NCBI RefSeq assembly: GCF_002900965.1
Contig: NZ_PJOM01000004.1
Coordinates: forward strand, 1-64,000
DNA: 64,000 bases
Source: Pseudotabrizicola formosa
GTDB lineage: Bacteria; Pseudomonadota; Alphaproteobacteria; Rhodobacterales; Rhodobacteraceae
Reading direction: 5' to 3'
The notes beneath the pieces were generated by a model. It ran no database searches and had not been told where the DNA came from. It saw only the letters and a program-made list of their open reading frames with translations. Both the position numbers and the translations under genes were made by a program. Shown one piece after another: positions 17,817 through 27,145 of this stretch (position 1 is the stretch's first letter; the number at the start of each line of letters is the position of its first letter).

Positions 17817-19034
17817 ATGAGACAGACGTGGCGTTGGTTCGGCCCCAAGGATCTGGTATCCGTTGACGACATGCTGCAAGCCGGTGTGGAAGGGGTCGTG
17901 ACGGCGCTGCACCAGGTCTCGACCGGTGATGTCTGGTCCCCGCAAGCCATTGCGCAGCGTCAGGCAGAATTGGCGGTGATGAAAAGCGGTGCCGCCTCCG
18001 GACTGAAATGGGAGGTGGTGGAAAGCCTGCCAGTGTCGGAAGACATCAAACGACAGACCGGTGACTGGAAGACCCATATCGCCAACTGGATCACCTCCAT
18101 GCGCAACCTGCGGTCTGCGGGGATCGAGGTGATCTGCTACAACTTCATGCCTATTCTGGACTGGACACGCACCGATCTGGCCTACCGGCTGGCCAATGGC
18201 GCAACATGCATGCGTTTTGACGCCGTCGACTTTGCTGCGTTTGATCTGTTCCTGTTGCAGCGCAAGGGCGGCGAGTCTGATTACAGCCGCGAGGTGGAGG
18301 AAGCAGCCCGTGCCCGCTTTGCCGACATGTCAGATGCCCGCAAGCAAGAGCTGTGCGGCAACGTGGTCTTTGGCCTGCCCGGGTCAGCAGAGCGGATGTC
18401 GATGGAGGATGTGAAGACGCATCTGGCCCGCTACGACAACATTTCGGCCGAACAGCTTCGGGGGCATCTGATCGATTTTCTGGCTGAGGTCAGCCCGATC
18501 GCACAAGAAATCGGGGTACGGCTGTGCTGCCACCCGGATGACCCACCCTTCCCGCTGTTGGGCCTTCCACGCATCATGTCGACCGAGGCCGACTACCGGG
18601 CCGTGATGGATGCGGTGGATCTGCACGCCAACGGTATCACGCTGTGCACCGGATCCTTGGGCGCGCGTGCCGACAATGATCTGCCGGGTATGATGAAGCG
18701 GCTGGGCGACCGCGTGCATTTCCTGCATTTGCGCAATGTGGCGCTGGAGGAACGGCATCTGGGTGGGTCTTTCCATGAGGCGGCACATCTTGAGGGCAAC
18801 ACCGACATGGTGGCGATGATCGCGGCAGTTCTCGCCGAGCAGGCCAAGCGCAAGGCTGTGGGTCGCGCCGACTGGCAGATCCCCATGCGTCCGGATCACG
18901 GACAGGACATTCTGGATGATCAAAATCGCAAGGCTCAACCAGGCTATCCGGCCATCGGGCGCCTCAAGGGGCTGGCAGAACTGCGCGGCATCATGACGGC
19001 GCTGTCCCATCCGGCGGTCAGAGCCGCGGGCTAG
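17817..19034 (+). CDS. uxuA: Mannonate dehydratase
   Basis: A 405-residue UxuA-family enzyme that dehydrates D-mannonate to 2-keto-3-deoxygluconate in D-glucuronate breakdown, using a divalent metal in the cytoplasm. The start MRQTWRWFGPKDLVSVDDM, the segments CCHPDDPPFPLLGLPRI, CTGSLGAR, VHFLHLRNV and MRPDHGQD carry the family metal and catalytic Cys/His residues. The ATG at 17817 has a strong GGGAGGAG site; the frame extends upstream to 17736 without family sequence. Length is normal. It lies between two GntR regulators and upstream of a TRAP importer. No kdgK or eda is in the window. Confidence 0.94.
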   Translation: MRQTWRWFGPKDLVSVDDMLQAGVEGVVTALHQVSTGDVWSPQAIAQRQAELAVMKSGAASGLKWEVVESLPVSEDIKRQTGDWKTHIANWITSMRNLRSAGIEVICYNFMPILDWTRTDLAYRLANGATCMRFDAVDFAAFDLFLLQRKGGESDYSREVEEAARARFADMSDARKQELCGNVVFGLPGSAERMSMEDVKTHLARYDNISAEQLRGHLIDFLAEVSPIAQEIGVRLCCHPDDPPFPLLGLPRIMSTEADYRAVMDAVDLHANGITLCTGSLGARADNDLPGMMKRLGDRVHFLHLRNVALEERHLGGSFHEAAHLEGNTDMVAMIAAVLAEQAKRKAVGRADWQIPMRPDHGQDILDDQNRKAQPGYPAIGRLKGLAELRGIMTALSHPAVRAAG

Positions 19035-19054
19035 CGCCCTGCGTGCATCCCGAC

Positions 19055-19780
19055 CTACCCCTGAACCATGCCGCCCAAGGCAAGGGTCAGGGATTGATCA
19101 ATGTGATGCGAAAGAGCACGGGTTGCGGCATCGGCATCGCCCGCCAGCATCGGCATCAGAAACGCCAGATGTTCTTTGATCACCCGCGTCGCATTCTGCC
19201 GGGTCACCCTGACGCGCGACTGCGCCGCCATACGGATCTTGATGGCTGTCACACGGTACACATTCGAAATCAGGCGATTTTCCATCACGCTGACCATCTG
19301 TGCATGCATGTCCCAGTCATAAAGCTGAAAGTCGCGTAGAAATTCTGCCACGTCAGATCCGTCACCCTGCCCAAGCCGCACCTGCGCGGCCTGGTGCCAG
19401 TCGATCCATTCGGTGACAAGGCAACGGTCCAGCCGGGCCAGAATGTCCGGCACAGCCTCCAGCTCGATCATGCGCCGCATCTGATACGCTTCGCGGATGA
19501 AGGTGACATCCAGACTGGGCACCATCAGACCCCGCTGTGGCAGGGTCAGAAGCAGCCCCTCCGCCTCAAACCTCGGAATGGCTTCGCGCACCGAACCCAA
19601 GCTGACCCCGGCCATTTCCATCAACTCGCGCTGCGAGATGATCTGGCCCGGTCGGACCTTGCCCCAGTTCAGAAGTTCCTCAATCCGGTCATAGGCAATC
19701 TGGCGCAATGAGGGCTCTGCAGCAGAGCCGGCCGCGTCGCGCCGGGCTGCGGCAGGCTGGGTGACCATCGGTTCGGACAT
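19055..19780 (-). CDS. GntR-family regulator, FCD subfamily, next to the TRAP operon
   Basis: A 241-residue GntR/FCD regulator. The winged helix includes YDRIEELLNWGKVRPGQIIS and GVSLGSVREAIPRFEAEGLL (segments), and the FCD domain contains YDWDMHAQMVSVMENR and IKEHLAFLMPML, carrying the metal-binding Asp and His residues. I use the ATG at 19780; a GTG at 19792 is in frame. It is divergent from dctP, with a 14-bp palindrome between them, so it probably represses the TRAP/lyase operon and itself. It is convergent with uxuA. Confidence 0.88.
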   Translation of the reverse strand: MSEPMVTQPAAARRDAAGSAAEPSLRQIAYDRIEELLNWGKVRPGQIISQRELMEMAGVSLGSVREAIPRFEAEGLLLTLPQRGLMVPSLDVTFIREAYQMRRMIELEAVPDILARLDRCLVTEWIDWHQAAQVRLGQGDGSDVAEFLRDFQLYDWDMHAQMVSVMENRLISNVYRVTAIKIRMAAQSRVRVTRQNATRVIKEHLAFLMPMLAGDADAATRALSHHIDQSLTLALGGMVQG

Positions 19781-19812
19781 TGCGTTGCTCACTGACCTAT
19801 TGCTAACATGAC

Positions 19813-19826
19813 ACTAACATGTTAGT
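19813..19826. promoter_or_regulatory. 14-bp palindromic operator between GntR and dctP
   Basis: ACTAACATGTTAGT is a perfect palindrome, 32 bases upstream of the GntR start and about 100 bases upstream of dctP. A half-site, CTAACATG, lies just left of it at 19803-19810. This is the likely binding site of the adjacent GntR regulator. Confidence 0.6.
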
Positions 19827-19924
19827 TGCAGGAACGGTAGTGCAATGTTTTCCGGCCGGCAGAGGAGCGCCGGTCAAAAGAAGACAGGCGCGGACACCGA
19901 TATATTCTGGGAGGAGTAGACAGA

Positions 19925-20941
19925 ATGACATATTCGACACCCCGCCGGGCTTTCCTGGCGTCTGCCGGAGCCTTGGCACTTTTCGCCGCCAGCCTTGCCC
20001 CGTTTGCCGCAGCGGCCCAGGACTTGCCTGTGATCCGCATGTCGACCCCGGCATCCGAGACAGACCAGCGGTCGGTCGCACTTGCCACCGTGTTCGGCCC
20101 GGCCATCGCCGAATTCGCCACCTACCAGCCGCATTACAATGCATCGTTGGTGGCGCAAGGGTCTGAGCTGGAAGCGATTGCTTCGGGTGATCTGGAGATG
20201 TCGATCGCCTCTGCCCAGGAACTGGCGAACTTCTTCCCCGAATTCTCGATCTTCACGGCGGGTTATGTGCACCAGAGTGCCGAGCATCAGCTTGCGGTGT
20301 TCAGCGACCCGCTGATGGACCCGTTCAAGCAAAAGGTCGAGGATGAGCTTGGGGTCAAGTTGCTCTCGGTCATGTATCTGGGCAAGCGCCATGTAAACCT
20401 GCGCTTTCCACGCAGCGAAAAGGAAGTGATGACCCCCGCAGATCTGGCCGGCGTGAACCTGCGGATGCCGGGATCCGATGCCTGGCAGTTCCTGGGTCGC
20501 GCCATCGGTGCCAATCCGACGCCAATGGCCTTTACCGAGATCTACACCGCGCTGCAGACCGGGTCGGTCGACGGGCAAGACAACCCACTGCCCACGGTGG
20601 TGGATGCCAAGTTCTACGAGGTGACCAAGCAGGTCAGCCTGACCGCTCATCTGGTGGACCTGAACTATATCGCGATGTCCAAGGCAGTCTGGGACACGCT
20701 GACACCAGACCAGCAAACGGCCGTGCAACAGGCGGCAGATGATGCTGCCACGGCCGCGCGTGAGGGGCAGATGGCCAAGGAAGAAGAGCTTGTCACCTTC
20801 CTGAAAGAGCAGGGGCTCGAAGTCTACGAGCCCGATCTGGAAGCGTTCCGCACCCATGTGCAGGCACAATACATCGGGTCCGAATTCGCTCAATCCTGGC
20901 CCGAAGGCGTGCTGGAACAGATCAACGCCCTTGGCAACTGA
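19925..20941 (+). CDS. dctP: TRAP transporter substrate-binding protein
   Basis: A 338-residue DctP-family periplasmic binding protein. A signal peptide with a Tat-like beginning (PRRAFLASAGALAL) ends near AAAQD. The conserved Arg that pairs with the ligand carboxylate lies in the VNLRMPGSDAW region, followed by MAFTEIYTALQTGSVDGQDNPL, the DctP signature area. It heads the dctPQM-lyase operon and has a GGGAGGAG site before the ATG at 19925. With uxuA adjacent, a hexuronate or related sugar acid is the likely ligand; this is inference. Confidence 0.92.
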   Translation: MTYSTPRRAFLASAGALALFAASLAPFAAAAQDLPVIRMSTPASETDQRSVALATVFGPAIAEFATYQPHYNASLVAQGSELEAIASGDLEMSIASAQELANFFPEFSIFTAGYVHQSAEHQLAVFSDPLMDPFKQKVEDELGVKLLSVMYLGKRHVNLRFPRSEKEVMTPADLAGVNLRMPGSDAWQFLGRAIGANPTPMAFTEIYTALQTGSVDGQDNPLPTVVDAKFYEVTKQVSLTAHLVDLNYIAMSKAVWDTLTPDQQTAVQQAADDAATAAREGQMAKEEELVTFLKEQGLEVYEPDLEAFRTHVQAQYIGSEFAQSWPEGVLEQINALGN

Positions 20942-21037
20942 TCTGGCGTGATATCCTGGCCGGGGAGCAGCCACTGCGCAGCACCCCGGCCTTGTTCCCC
21001 TTTTGCGTCGCGCCCTGTGGCGTGCCGGAGGCAGTTC

Positions 21038-21616
21038 ATGGCCCGTGTTATATCCCTGCTGCGCACGTCTGCCGAAGGCTTTGCTGCGGCGTTGATGGCC
21101 GCAATGTTCGCCACTTTCATCCTGCAGGTCGTGGTGCGCTATGCCGCTCGGATCGAGTGGGTGACGGAGACCCTGCCGTGGTTGCAGCCGCTCTATTACG
21201 GATGGACATTGGAATTCTGCCTCGCGGTCTGGGTCTGGCTGATTTTCTGGGGCAATGCCTTTATCGTACGCCAGGCCGATCACGTGACCTTTGACATCCT
21301 GTACATCGCGGTGCCGCCCCGGGTGCGGCGGGTGTTCACCATCATCACCGGGCTGGCCATCGGCATCGCCCTGCTGGCCTCGGTCTTGCCGACATGGGAT
21401 CGCTTCATGATCCTTCGGCTGAAGACCACCGCCACATTGGGCGATCTGTTCGGCGACTGGATCCGGATGCGCGATATTTATGTGATCTACATGCTGTTCC
21501 TTCTGGCCGTCGCCGCACGCTATTTCTGGATGGTCTGGCATGCCTTTCGTCATGGCGTGGAAGAACCCGTGCTGCCTGGACTGGAACCACCGGGCACGGA
21601 ACGGACAAAACCATGA
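21038..21616 (+). CDS. dctQ: TRAP transporter small permease
   Basis: A 192-residue DctQ-type membrane protein with four hydrophobic helices, the expected number. EFCLAVWVWLIFWG and the VRQADHVTFDIL segment (like the family R-x-x-x-H-i) are typical. I use the ATG at 21038 with GGAGG in good position; the frame is open upstream into the 96-base gap after dctP. It overlaps dctM by ATGA. Confidence 0.9.
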   Translation: MARVISLLRTSAEGFAAALMAAMFATFILQVVVRYAARIEWVTETLPWLQPLYYGWTLEFCLAVWVWLIFWGNAFIVRQADHVTFDILYIAVPPRVRRVFTIITGLAIGIALLASVLPTWDRFMILRLKTTATLGDLFGDWIRMRDIYVIYMLFLLAVAARYFWMVWHAFRHGVEEPVLPGLEPPGTERTKP

Positions 21617-22908
21617 GCTTCGAATTTCTTCTGTGCCTGGTTGCGCTGATGGGTCTGGCCGCCATCGGAATGCCGATTGCCTATGCGATCCTGGTGGCCT
21701 CGATGGCCTATCTGGTGGCGGCGGGCCAGAGCATCGGGATCAGCGGCAAGGTGCTGATGGACGGGCTGTATCAGAGCTATATCCTGCTCGCGGTGCCGCT
21801 GTTCATTGTGGCGGCCAATATCATGAACGCCGGGACGGTGTCTGATCGGCTGCTGCAGTTTTGTATCGCTATCGTGGGGCGGTTCCGGGGCGGGCTTGGC
21901 CATGTGAACGTGATGGCCTCGCTGGTGTTTTCCGGCATGTCAGGGTCGGCTGTGGCGGACGCCGCAGGGATCGGCAAGCTGATCATCGACATGATGGTCA
22001 AGTCCGGCCATTACACGCGCGGCTATGCGGCAGCGATCACGGCGGCGTCGGCAACGATCGGACCGATTATTCCGCCCTCCATTCCCATGGTGCTCTATGC
22101 GCTGGTGTCGAACACGTCGATCGGGTTCCTGTTTCTGGGCGGCATCGTGCCGGGGCTGTTCATGGGCGGTGTTCTGATGGCAATGAATGCCTGGATCTCG
22201 CACCGGCGTGGCTTTGCCAAGGATGAACCGGTCCCGCTGAGCGAACTGCCGAGCATCACCTTCAGGGCCGGTCCGGCGCTGCTGATGCCCGCCATCCTGC
22301 TTTACGGCATCTATGGCGGCGTAACCACGCCGACCGAGGCCGCAGCCGTGGCCGCGTTTTACGCGCTGATCCTTGCGGCGGTGTTCTACAGATCGCTGTC
22401 ACTGAAAACCTTTTACGGCATTCTGGTTGATTCTGCGCGGTCATCTGCGGCAGTCGGTCTGGTGATCGGCGGGGCGCTGATCCTGAATTATATCGTGGCG
22501 TCAGAAAACATTCCGGGCGTTGTGGCGCAGGCGCTTGTGGGCCTCGACATTCATCCGCTCGTGTTCCTGCTGTGCGTGAACCTGCTGCTATTGGTGCTGG
22601 GCTGCTTCTTGGACGCGTCGACCATCATTCTGGTCATCATTCCGCTGTTCATTCCCAGTTGCCGCGAACTTGGCATTGATCTGGTCCATTTCGGTGTGGT
22701 GGCCATCGTCAACTGCATGATTGGGCTGATCACACCGCCTTACGGCATCCTGTTGTTTGTGATCAACGCCGTCACCCGCATTCCGCTGGCCGAGATCATA
22801 CAAGAGGTTTGGCCGTTTCTGGCGGTTCTGGTGGCCGCGCTGCTGGTGATGATCCTGGTGCCAGATGTCATCCTGATGCTGCCGCGCGCCTTTGGCTATG
22901 CCGGCTGA
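21613..22908 (+). CDS. dctM: TRAP transporter large permease
   Basis: A 431-residue DctM-family permease with about a dozen membrane helices, the subunit that carries the transport path driven by a sodium gradient. Family marks include FSGMSGSAVADAAGIGKLIID, SATIGPIIPPSIPMVLYA and GVTTPTEAAAVAAFYAL (segments). It begins at the ATGA overlap with dctQ. Confidence 0.93.
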   Translation: MSFEFLLCLVALMGLAAIGMPIAYAILVASMAYLVAAGQSIGISGKVLMDGLYQSYILLAVPLFIVAANIMNAGTVSDRLLQFCIAIVGRFRGGLGHVNVMASLVFSGMSGSAVADAAGIGKLIIDMMVKSGHYTRGYAAAITAASATIGPIIPPSIPMVLYALVSNTSIGFLFLGGIVPGLFMGGVLMAMNAWISHRRGFAKDEPVPLSELPSITFRAGPALLMPAILLYGIYGGVTTPTEAAAVAAFYALILAAVFYRSLSLKTFYGILVDSARSSAAVGLVIGGALILNYIVASENIPGVVAQALVGLDIHPLVFLLCVNLLLLVLGCFLDASTIILVIIPLFIPSCRELGIDLVHFGVVAIVNCMIGLITPPYGILLFVINAVTRIPLAEIIQEVWPFLAVLVAALLVMILVPDVILMLPRAFGYAG

Positions 22909-22942
22909 CCTCCTCTTATCCCAAGTTCCAAGGACTCTCCCA

Positions 22943-23872
22943 ATGTCGCATGCCATGCAAGGTATCTTTCCGGTCGTCATCACGCCGTTCAAACCAGACA
23001 ACACCATCGATTGGGAGGGCTATGCCCGGCTGATCGATTGGTACATCGACAACGGTTCGCATGGCTTGTTTGCGGTGTGCCAATCATCGGAAATGCTGTT
23101 TCTGACGCTGGAAGAACGCCGCGATCTGGCGGCCTTCACGGTCAGGCATGTGGCGGGCCGGGTGCCGGTGGTGGCCTCGGGGCATATCTCGGCCGCAATG
23201 GACGATCAGAAGCTGGAGCTGCGCACCATCGCCGAAACCGGGGTCGATGCGGTGGTTCTGGTGACCAACCGTCTGGCGGCAGCGGATGAGGGCAGCGACG
23301 TGTTCCGCGCGCGGATGGATGACCTGCTGACCGCCCTGCCATCCGACATGGCGCTGGGGCTGTATGAATGCCCCGCGCCCTATCGCCGCCTGCTGACGGA
23401 TGACGAGGTCAGCTGGTGCGCACAAAGCGGGCGGTTTGCCTTCCTCAAGGACGTGACCTGCAATCTTGATGACGTAAAGCGGCGGCTGCGGTTGGTCGAA
23501 GGCTCGCCACTGGCGATCAACAATGCGAACGCGGCGATCGCCTGGCCTGCCATTCTGGCGGGCGGTCACGGCTTTTCCGGCGTGATGAACAACTTTCATC
23601 CCGATCTTTATCGCTGGCTGATGGACCATGGCCGCGAGCATCCCGAATTGGCGGCGGAGCTGGACACCTTCCTCGTGCTGTCGGCCATGTCCGAAGGCAT
23701 GGGCTATCCCAAGCTGGCCAAGCATTACCACCGCCGGATCGGCACCTTCGACTGCGTCCACAGCCGCACGATCCCCTATGACATTGCCGAAAAACACTGG
23801 GCGGTCGAGGTGGTCCTTGATCACATCGTCGAGGGAGCGTCCCGGTTCCGCGATCGCATCAGGGCCCTGTAG
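22943..23872 (+). CDS. DapA/NanA-family aldolase or dehydratase
   Basis: A 309-residue member of the Schiff-base-forming dihydrodipicolinate synthase superfamily. Lys169 in FAFLKDVT is the expected Schiff-base lysine and Tyr141 in GLYECPAPYR the catalytic tyrosine. The usual GTTGE pyruvate-binding box reads QSSEM (residues 47-51), so it is not a standard DapA. As the last gene of the TRAP operon it probably cleaves or dehydrates the imported sugar acid or its product. It overlaps the convergent TAXI-TRAP permease gene by 14 bases at the stop. KdgD or a keto-deoxy-acid aldolase are possibilities, not shown. Confidence 0.85.
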   Translation: MSHAMQGIFPVVITPFKPDNTIDWEGYARLIDWYIDNGSHGLFAVCQSSEMLFLTLEERRDLAAFTVRHVAGRVPVVASGHISAAMDDQKLELRTIAETGVDAVVLVTNRLAAADEGSDVFRARMDDLLTALPSDMALGLYECPAPYRRLLTDDEVSWCAQSGRFAFLKDVTCNLDDVKRRLRLVEGSPLAINNANAAIAWPAILAGGHGFSGVMNNFHPDLYRWLMDHGREHPELAAELDTFLVLSAMSEGMGYPKLAKHYHRRIGTFDCVHSRTIPYDIAEKHWAVEVVLDHIVEGASRFRDRIRAL

Positions 23873-25931
23873 GGGCCCCGATGCTAGGGTCGGCGCGCAG
23901 GGCCAGCCACTGGCGCAAGGCGACCGCGCCGAGGATGGCAGCCCCCAGTGCCGTCGAGATGACCTCCGGTGCGATCATCAAAAGGGCGGCGATAGGCAGA
24001 ATCACCCTCTCGATCTTCCACAGCGGGGCCATCAGCCAATTGGTGATCGCGGCAGACAGCGCCAGGATGCCCAGCACAGCCCCGGTAAAGGCCAGCGCAA
24101 AGGCACTCCACGTGAAGCCTTCGGTCACCAGCAGCAGCGAGGGCGAGAAGACGAACATGAACGGCACCAAGGCCTTGCCCATTGACAGGCGGAAGGCGGT
24201 GTTGCCCGCCTTGAACGCATTTGCCCCCGCGATGCCCGAGGCGGCATAGGCCGCCAGCGCCACCGGCGGTGTCACATCGGCAAGCACCCCGTAATAGAAC
24301 ACGAAGAAATGGGCGACCAGCGGCTCGACATTCATCATGCTCAGCACCGGGGCGGCGACAGCGACCATGATGATATAATTCGCCGTGGTCGGGATGCCGC
24401 AGCCCATCAGGATGCAGACCACCGCTGTCATCATCAGAGTAAACAAAAGCGCGAGCGTTTGGATGCCAAAAAGCTCGAACGGCAGGAAGCCGAGGAAAGC
24501 ATGGGTGCTGACTGCCCAGCTTTGCGCCAGGCTGGTCAACATGAAGGCGATCTTGAAGCCGATTCCGGTCAACGTAACCACGCCGATCACCACGCCCACC
24601 AAAGCCGCCGCCGCCGTAACGGCAAGAGAGCTCTTGGCGCCGGAGACGAAGCCTTCGTAGATCCCGGCAACAAATTCCTTGGCCCCGTCCGTAACGCCGG
24701 ACGCCATGACGCGCTGGATTGCGTAGACCGCGATACAGGCGGTGATGGCCCAGAATGCTGCCAGAAACGGCGTGCGCCCCGACATCAGCATCCACACCAG
24801 AAGGAGCAACGGCAACATCGACAGCCAGCCTTCGCGCAGAACCTTTACAGCGTTGGGCAGCTCTTCCTTGGTCAGGCCCCGGATGCCCAGACGCTTTGCC
24901 TCCAGATGCACCTGCACCAACACGCCGAAGAAATGCATGAAGGCCGGCACGATGGCCGCAATCAGAATCGTGCGCAGCGGGATGCCCAGGTATTCCACCA
25001 TCAGAAAGGCCACGGCCCCCATCACCGGCGGTGTAATCTGCCCGCCGGTGGAAGAAGCCGCCTCGACCGCCGCCGCAAAATGGCGCTTGAAGCCGATCTT
25101 GATCATGGTGGGAATGGTCAGCGCGCCGGTGGTGACCGTGTTGGCGATGGACGAGCCAGAGATTGACCCGAGCAGGGCGGAGGACACGACGGAAACCTTG
25201 GCCGGCCCCCCGGCATAGCGCCCGGTCAGCGCGGTGGCCAGATTGATGAACAATTGCCCAAGGCCGATCTTCTGCGCCATCACGCCGAACAGCACGAAGT
25301 GGAACACATAGGTGGCAATCACGCCGAGCGCGGTGCCGTAGACACCTTGGGACGAGAGATAAAGGTGATTGACGATCCCGGCCCAGTCAGAGCCGGGATG
25401 CACGAAAATGCCAGGCATCGATTGCCCGAAATAGGCGTAACCGATGAACAACAGCGCAATCACCGGCAGCGGCCAGCCCATCGAGCGGCGGACAGCCTCG
25501 AACAGTGTCACCAGCAGGACAGTGCCCATCGCCACATCCAGCGGCAGCGGGTTGCCGATGCGAAAGGCCAGTTGGTCATAGATCCATGGCACGTAAAGTG
25601 CGCTGATCAGCGCAGCAATGGCAAACAGCCAGTCCAGCACTGGCAGGCCAAGGATGACAAAGCCTGTGGTCTTCTGACGCCCCGAAGAGAAGGCGGCAAA
25701 GCTCAGATAGATCAGGAACAGCGACACGCCCATATGCACGCCGCGATGCGTGGTCGCGCGCGGGATGCCGAAACCGGCTGTGTAATAATGATAGACCGCC
25801 AAGGCGAACAAGATAACGCCTGACAGCAGCGCCACAGGGCGTGTGATGGTTCTGAACCGCGCTTCGGGATCAAATTCTTCTTCGATTGCCCGCAGTTCCG
25901 CCTCGGTCAGGGTGCGCGTGTCGTTGCTCAT
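23859..25931 (-). CDS. TRAP-TAXI transporter fused 4TM/12TM permease
   Basis: A 690-residue inner-membrane protein in which DctQ-like and DctM-like parts are fused, as is normal for TAXI-TRAP systems. The N-terminal 30 residues are acidic and cytoplasmic, followed by many hydrophobic helices. The DctM region contains SALLGSISGSSIANTVTTGA, EAASSTGGQITPPVMGAVAFLM and GCGIPTTANY (segments). I start at the ATG at 25931 with AAGGA seven bases upstream; the frame is open to 25979. It is downstream of the TAXI binding protein gene (26020-27030), its partner. Substrate unknown; related systems have been linked to glutamate-like and other carboxylates. Confidence 0.92.
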   Translation of the reverse strand: MSNDTRTLTEAELRAIEEEFDPEARFRTITRPVALLSGVILFALAVYHYYTAGFGIPRATTHRGVHMGVSLFLIYLSFAAFSSGRQKTTGFVILGLPVLDWLFAIAALISALYVPWIYDQLAFRIGNPLPLDVAMGTVLLVTLFEAVRRSMGWPLPVIALLFIGYAYFGQSMPGIFVHPGSDWAGIVNHLYLSSQGVYGTALGVIATYVFHFVLFGVMAQKIGLGQLFINLATALTGRYAGGPAKVSVVSSALLGSISGSSIANTVTTGALTIPTMIKIGFKRHFAAAVEAASSTGGQITPPVMGAVAFLMVEYLGIPLRTILIAAIVPAFMHFFGVLVQVHLEAKRLGIRGLTKEELPNAVKVLREGWLSMLPLLLLVWMLMSGRTPFLAAFWAITACIAVYAIQRVMASGVTDGAKEFVAGIYEGFVSGAKSSLAVTAAAALVGVVIGVVTLTGIGFKIAFMLTSLAQSWAVSTHAFLGFLPFELFGIQTLALLFTLMMTAVVCILMGCGIPTTANYIIMVAVAAPVLSMMNVEPLVAHFFVFYYGVLADVTPPVALAAYAASGIAGANAFKAGNTAFRLSMGKALVPFMFVFSPSLLLVTEGFTWSAFALAFTGAVLGILALSAAITNWLMAPLWKIERVILPIAALLMIAPEVISTALGAAILGAVALRQWLALRADPSIGAPTGP

Positions 25932-26019
25932 CAGACGGTCCTTGCAAGCTGTCATGCAGATGAAAGGGACGCGGCCCATGCGCAGGCCGCGTCCCGGTCG
26001 TCAGGTCAGATCGGGCTGA

Positions 26020-27030
26020 TCACTCGATCGCGCCGACTTCCTTGTAGAACTTCTCCGCACCCGGATGGAATGGGATGCCTGCCCCTTGGACGGCATTTTC
26101 CAGCGTGATGAACTTGCCCTTGGCATGACCATTGGCGAACAGACCCTGCGTCGTCTCGTTGAACAGCGATTTGGTGATCCCGTAGACCAGATCTTCGGAC
26201 AGATCGGCCGAGGTCACCATCTGCGCGCCCACCGAAATGGTGGCCACTTCAGCGTCCTGTCCGTTGTAGGTGCCGGCTGGGAAGGTGTCGGTGGCGAAGA
26301 AGCTGTATTCCTCGCGCAGTGCGTCGATTTCCGGGCCGGTGATCGGCACGATCACGACATCATGCTGGCTGGACAGTTCCGCAATCGCGCCTGCCGGATA
26401 GCCGCCAACAAAGAAGAACGCATCCATCGCGCCATCGCGCATCCGGTCCGATGCCTGATCGGGCTTGAGGTATTCCGGGGTAATATCGGCTTCGGTCAGG
26501 CCAAACGCCTCAAGGATGATCTTGGCATCCACCAGCGTGCCCGATCCCGGCTCGTCCAGCGACACGCGCTTGCCGCGCAGATCGGCGACCGAGGCGATGC
26601 CCGAGTCCGCACTGGCCACCAGATGGATGCTTTCAGGATAGAGGTTGGCAATCAGCCGCAGTTTTTCGACCGCAGGTTGACCCTCGAACAGGCCGGTGCC
26701 GGTTTGCGCCCAATAGGCCACGTCAGACTGGCTGAAGCCAGCCTCCAACGTGCCGCCGTTGATCGAGTTCACGTTGCCGACCGACCCATTCGACGCCACA
26801 GCCGTGGCAATCAGGCCCGGCACGCCGCAAGAGCCACCTTCTTCACAGGCGCGCGACCCGGGCGGGTTGGAAATCGCGTTCGCGATCAGGCCACCGATTG
26901 GGTAATAGGTGCCTGCCGTGCCGCCGGTGCCGATGCGGAAAAACTGCATGTCCTGCGCCACTGCGCCTTGTGCCATCAGCCCGACCGCAAGCGCGGCCCC
27001 TGCCAGAGCGTTGAAGGATATGATTTTCAT
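26020..27030 (-). CDS. TAXI-family TRAP substrate-binding protein
   Basis: A 336-residue periplasmic binding protein. The signal peptide ends near GAVAQDM. The mature start FFRIGTGGTAGTYYPIGGLIA, then CEEGG-CGVPGLIATAVASNGSVGNVN and SQSDVAYWA, are hallmarks of the TAXI family (read in segments); two Cys residues (in RACEE and SCGVP) may form a disulfide. It is upstream of, and on the same strand as, the fused permease, with an 88-base gap. Together they form a two-gene TAXI-TRAP importer. Confidence 0.92.
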   Translation of the reverse strand: MKIISFNALAGAALAVGLMAQGAVAQDMQFFRIGTGGTAGTYYPIGGLIANAISNPPGSRACEEGGSCGVPGLIATAVASNGSVGNVNSINGGTLEAGFSQSDVAYWAQTGTGLFEGQPAVEKLRLIANLYPESIHLVASADSGIASVADLRGKRVSLDEPGSGTLVDAKIILEAFGLTEADITPEYLKPDQASDRMRDGAMDAFFFVGGYPAGAIAELSSQHDVVIVPITGPEIDALREEYSFFATDTFPAGTYNGQDAEVATISVGAQMVTSADLSEDLVYGITKSLFNETTQGLFANGHAKGKFITLENAVQGAGIPFHPGAEKFYKEVGAIE

Positions 27031-27145
27031 GCCTACCTCCTAGGTGGTCTTTCCTCGAAATGCTGCCGCCCTTCCGGACGATCTGATCAAATCCTAAGCG
27101 ATGATCGCCCAGAGGTCGAGACTGATTGATCGCTGCGTTCAGAAG

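Noticed and set aside
24309-25166. Long + strand frame opposite the TAXI-TRAP permease
   Set aside because: Antisense of membrane-protein codons gives long open frames rich in His, Arg and Gln; the permease on the minus strand explains it.
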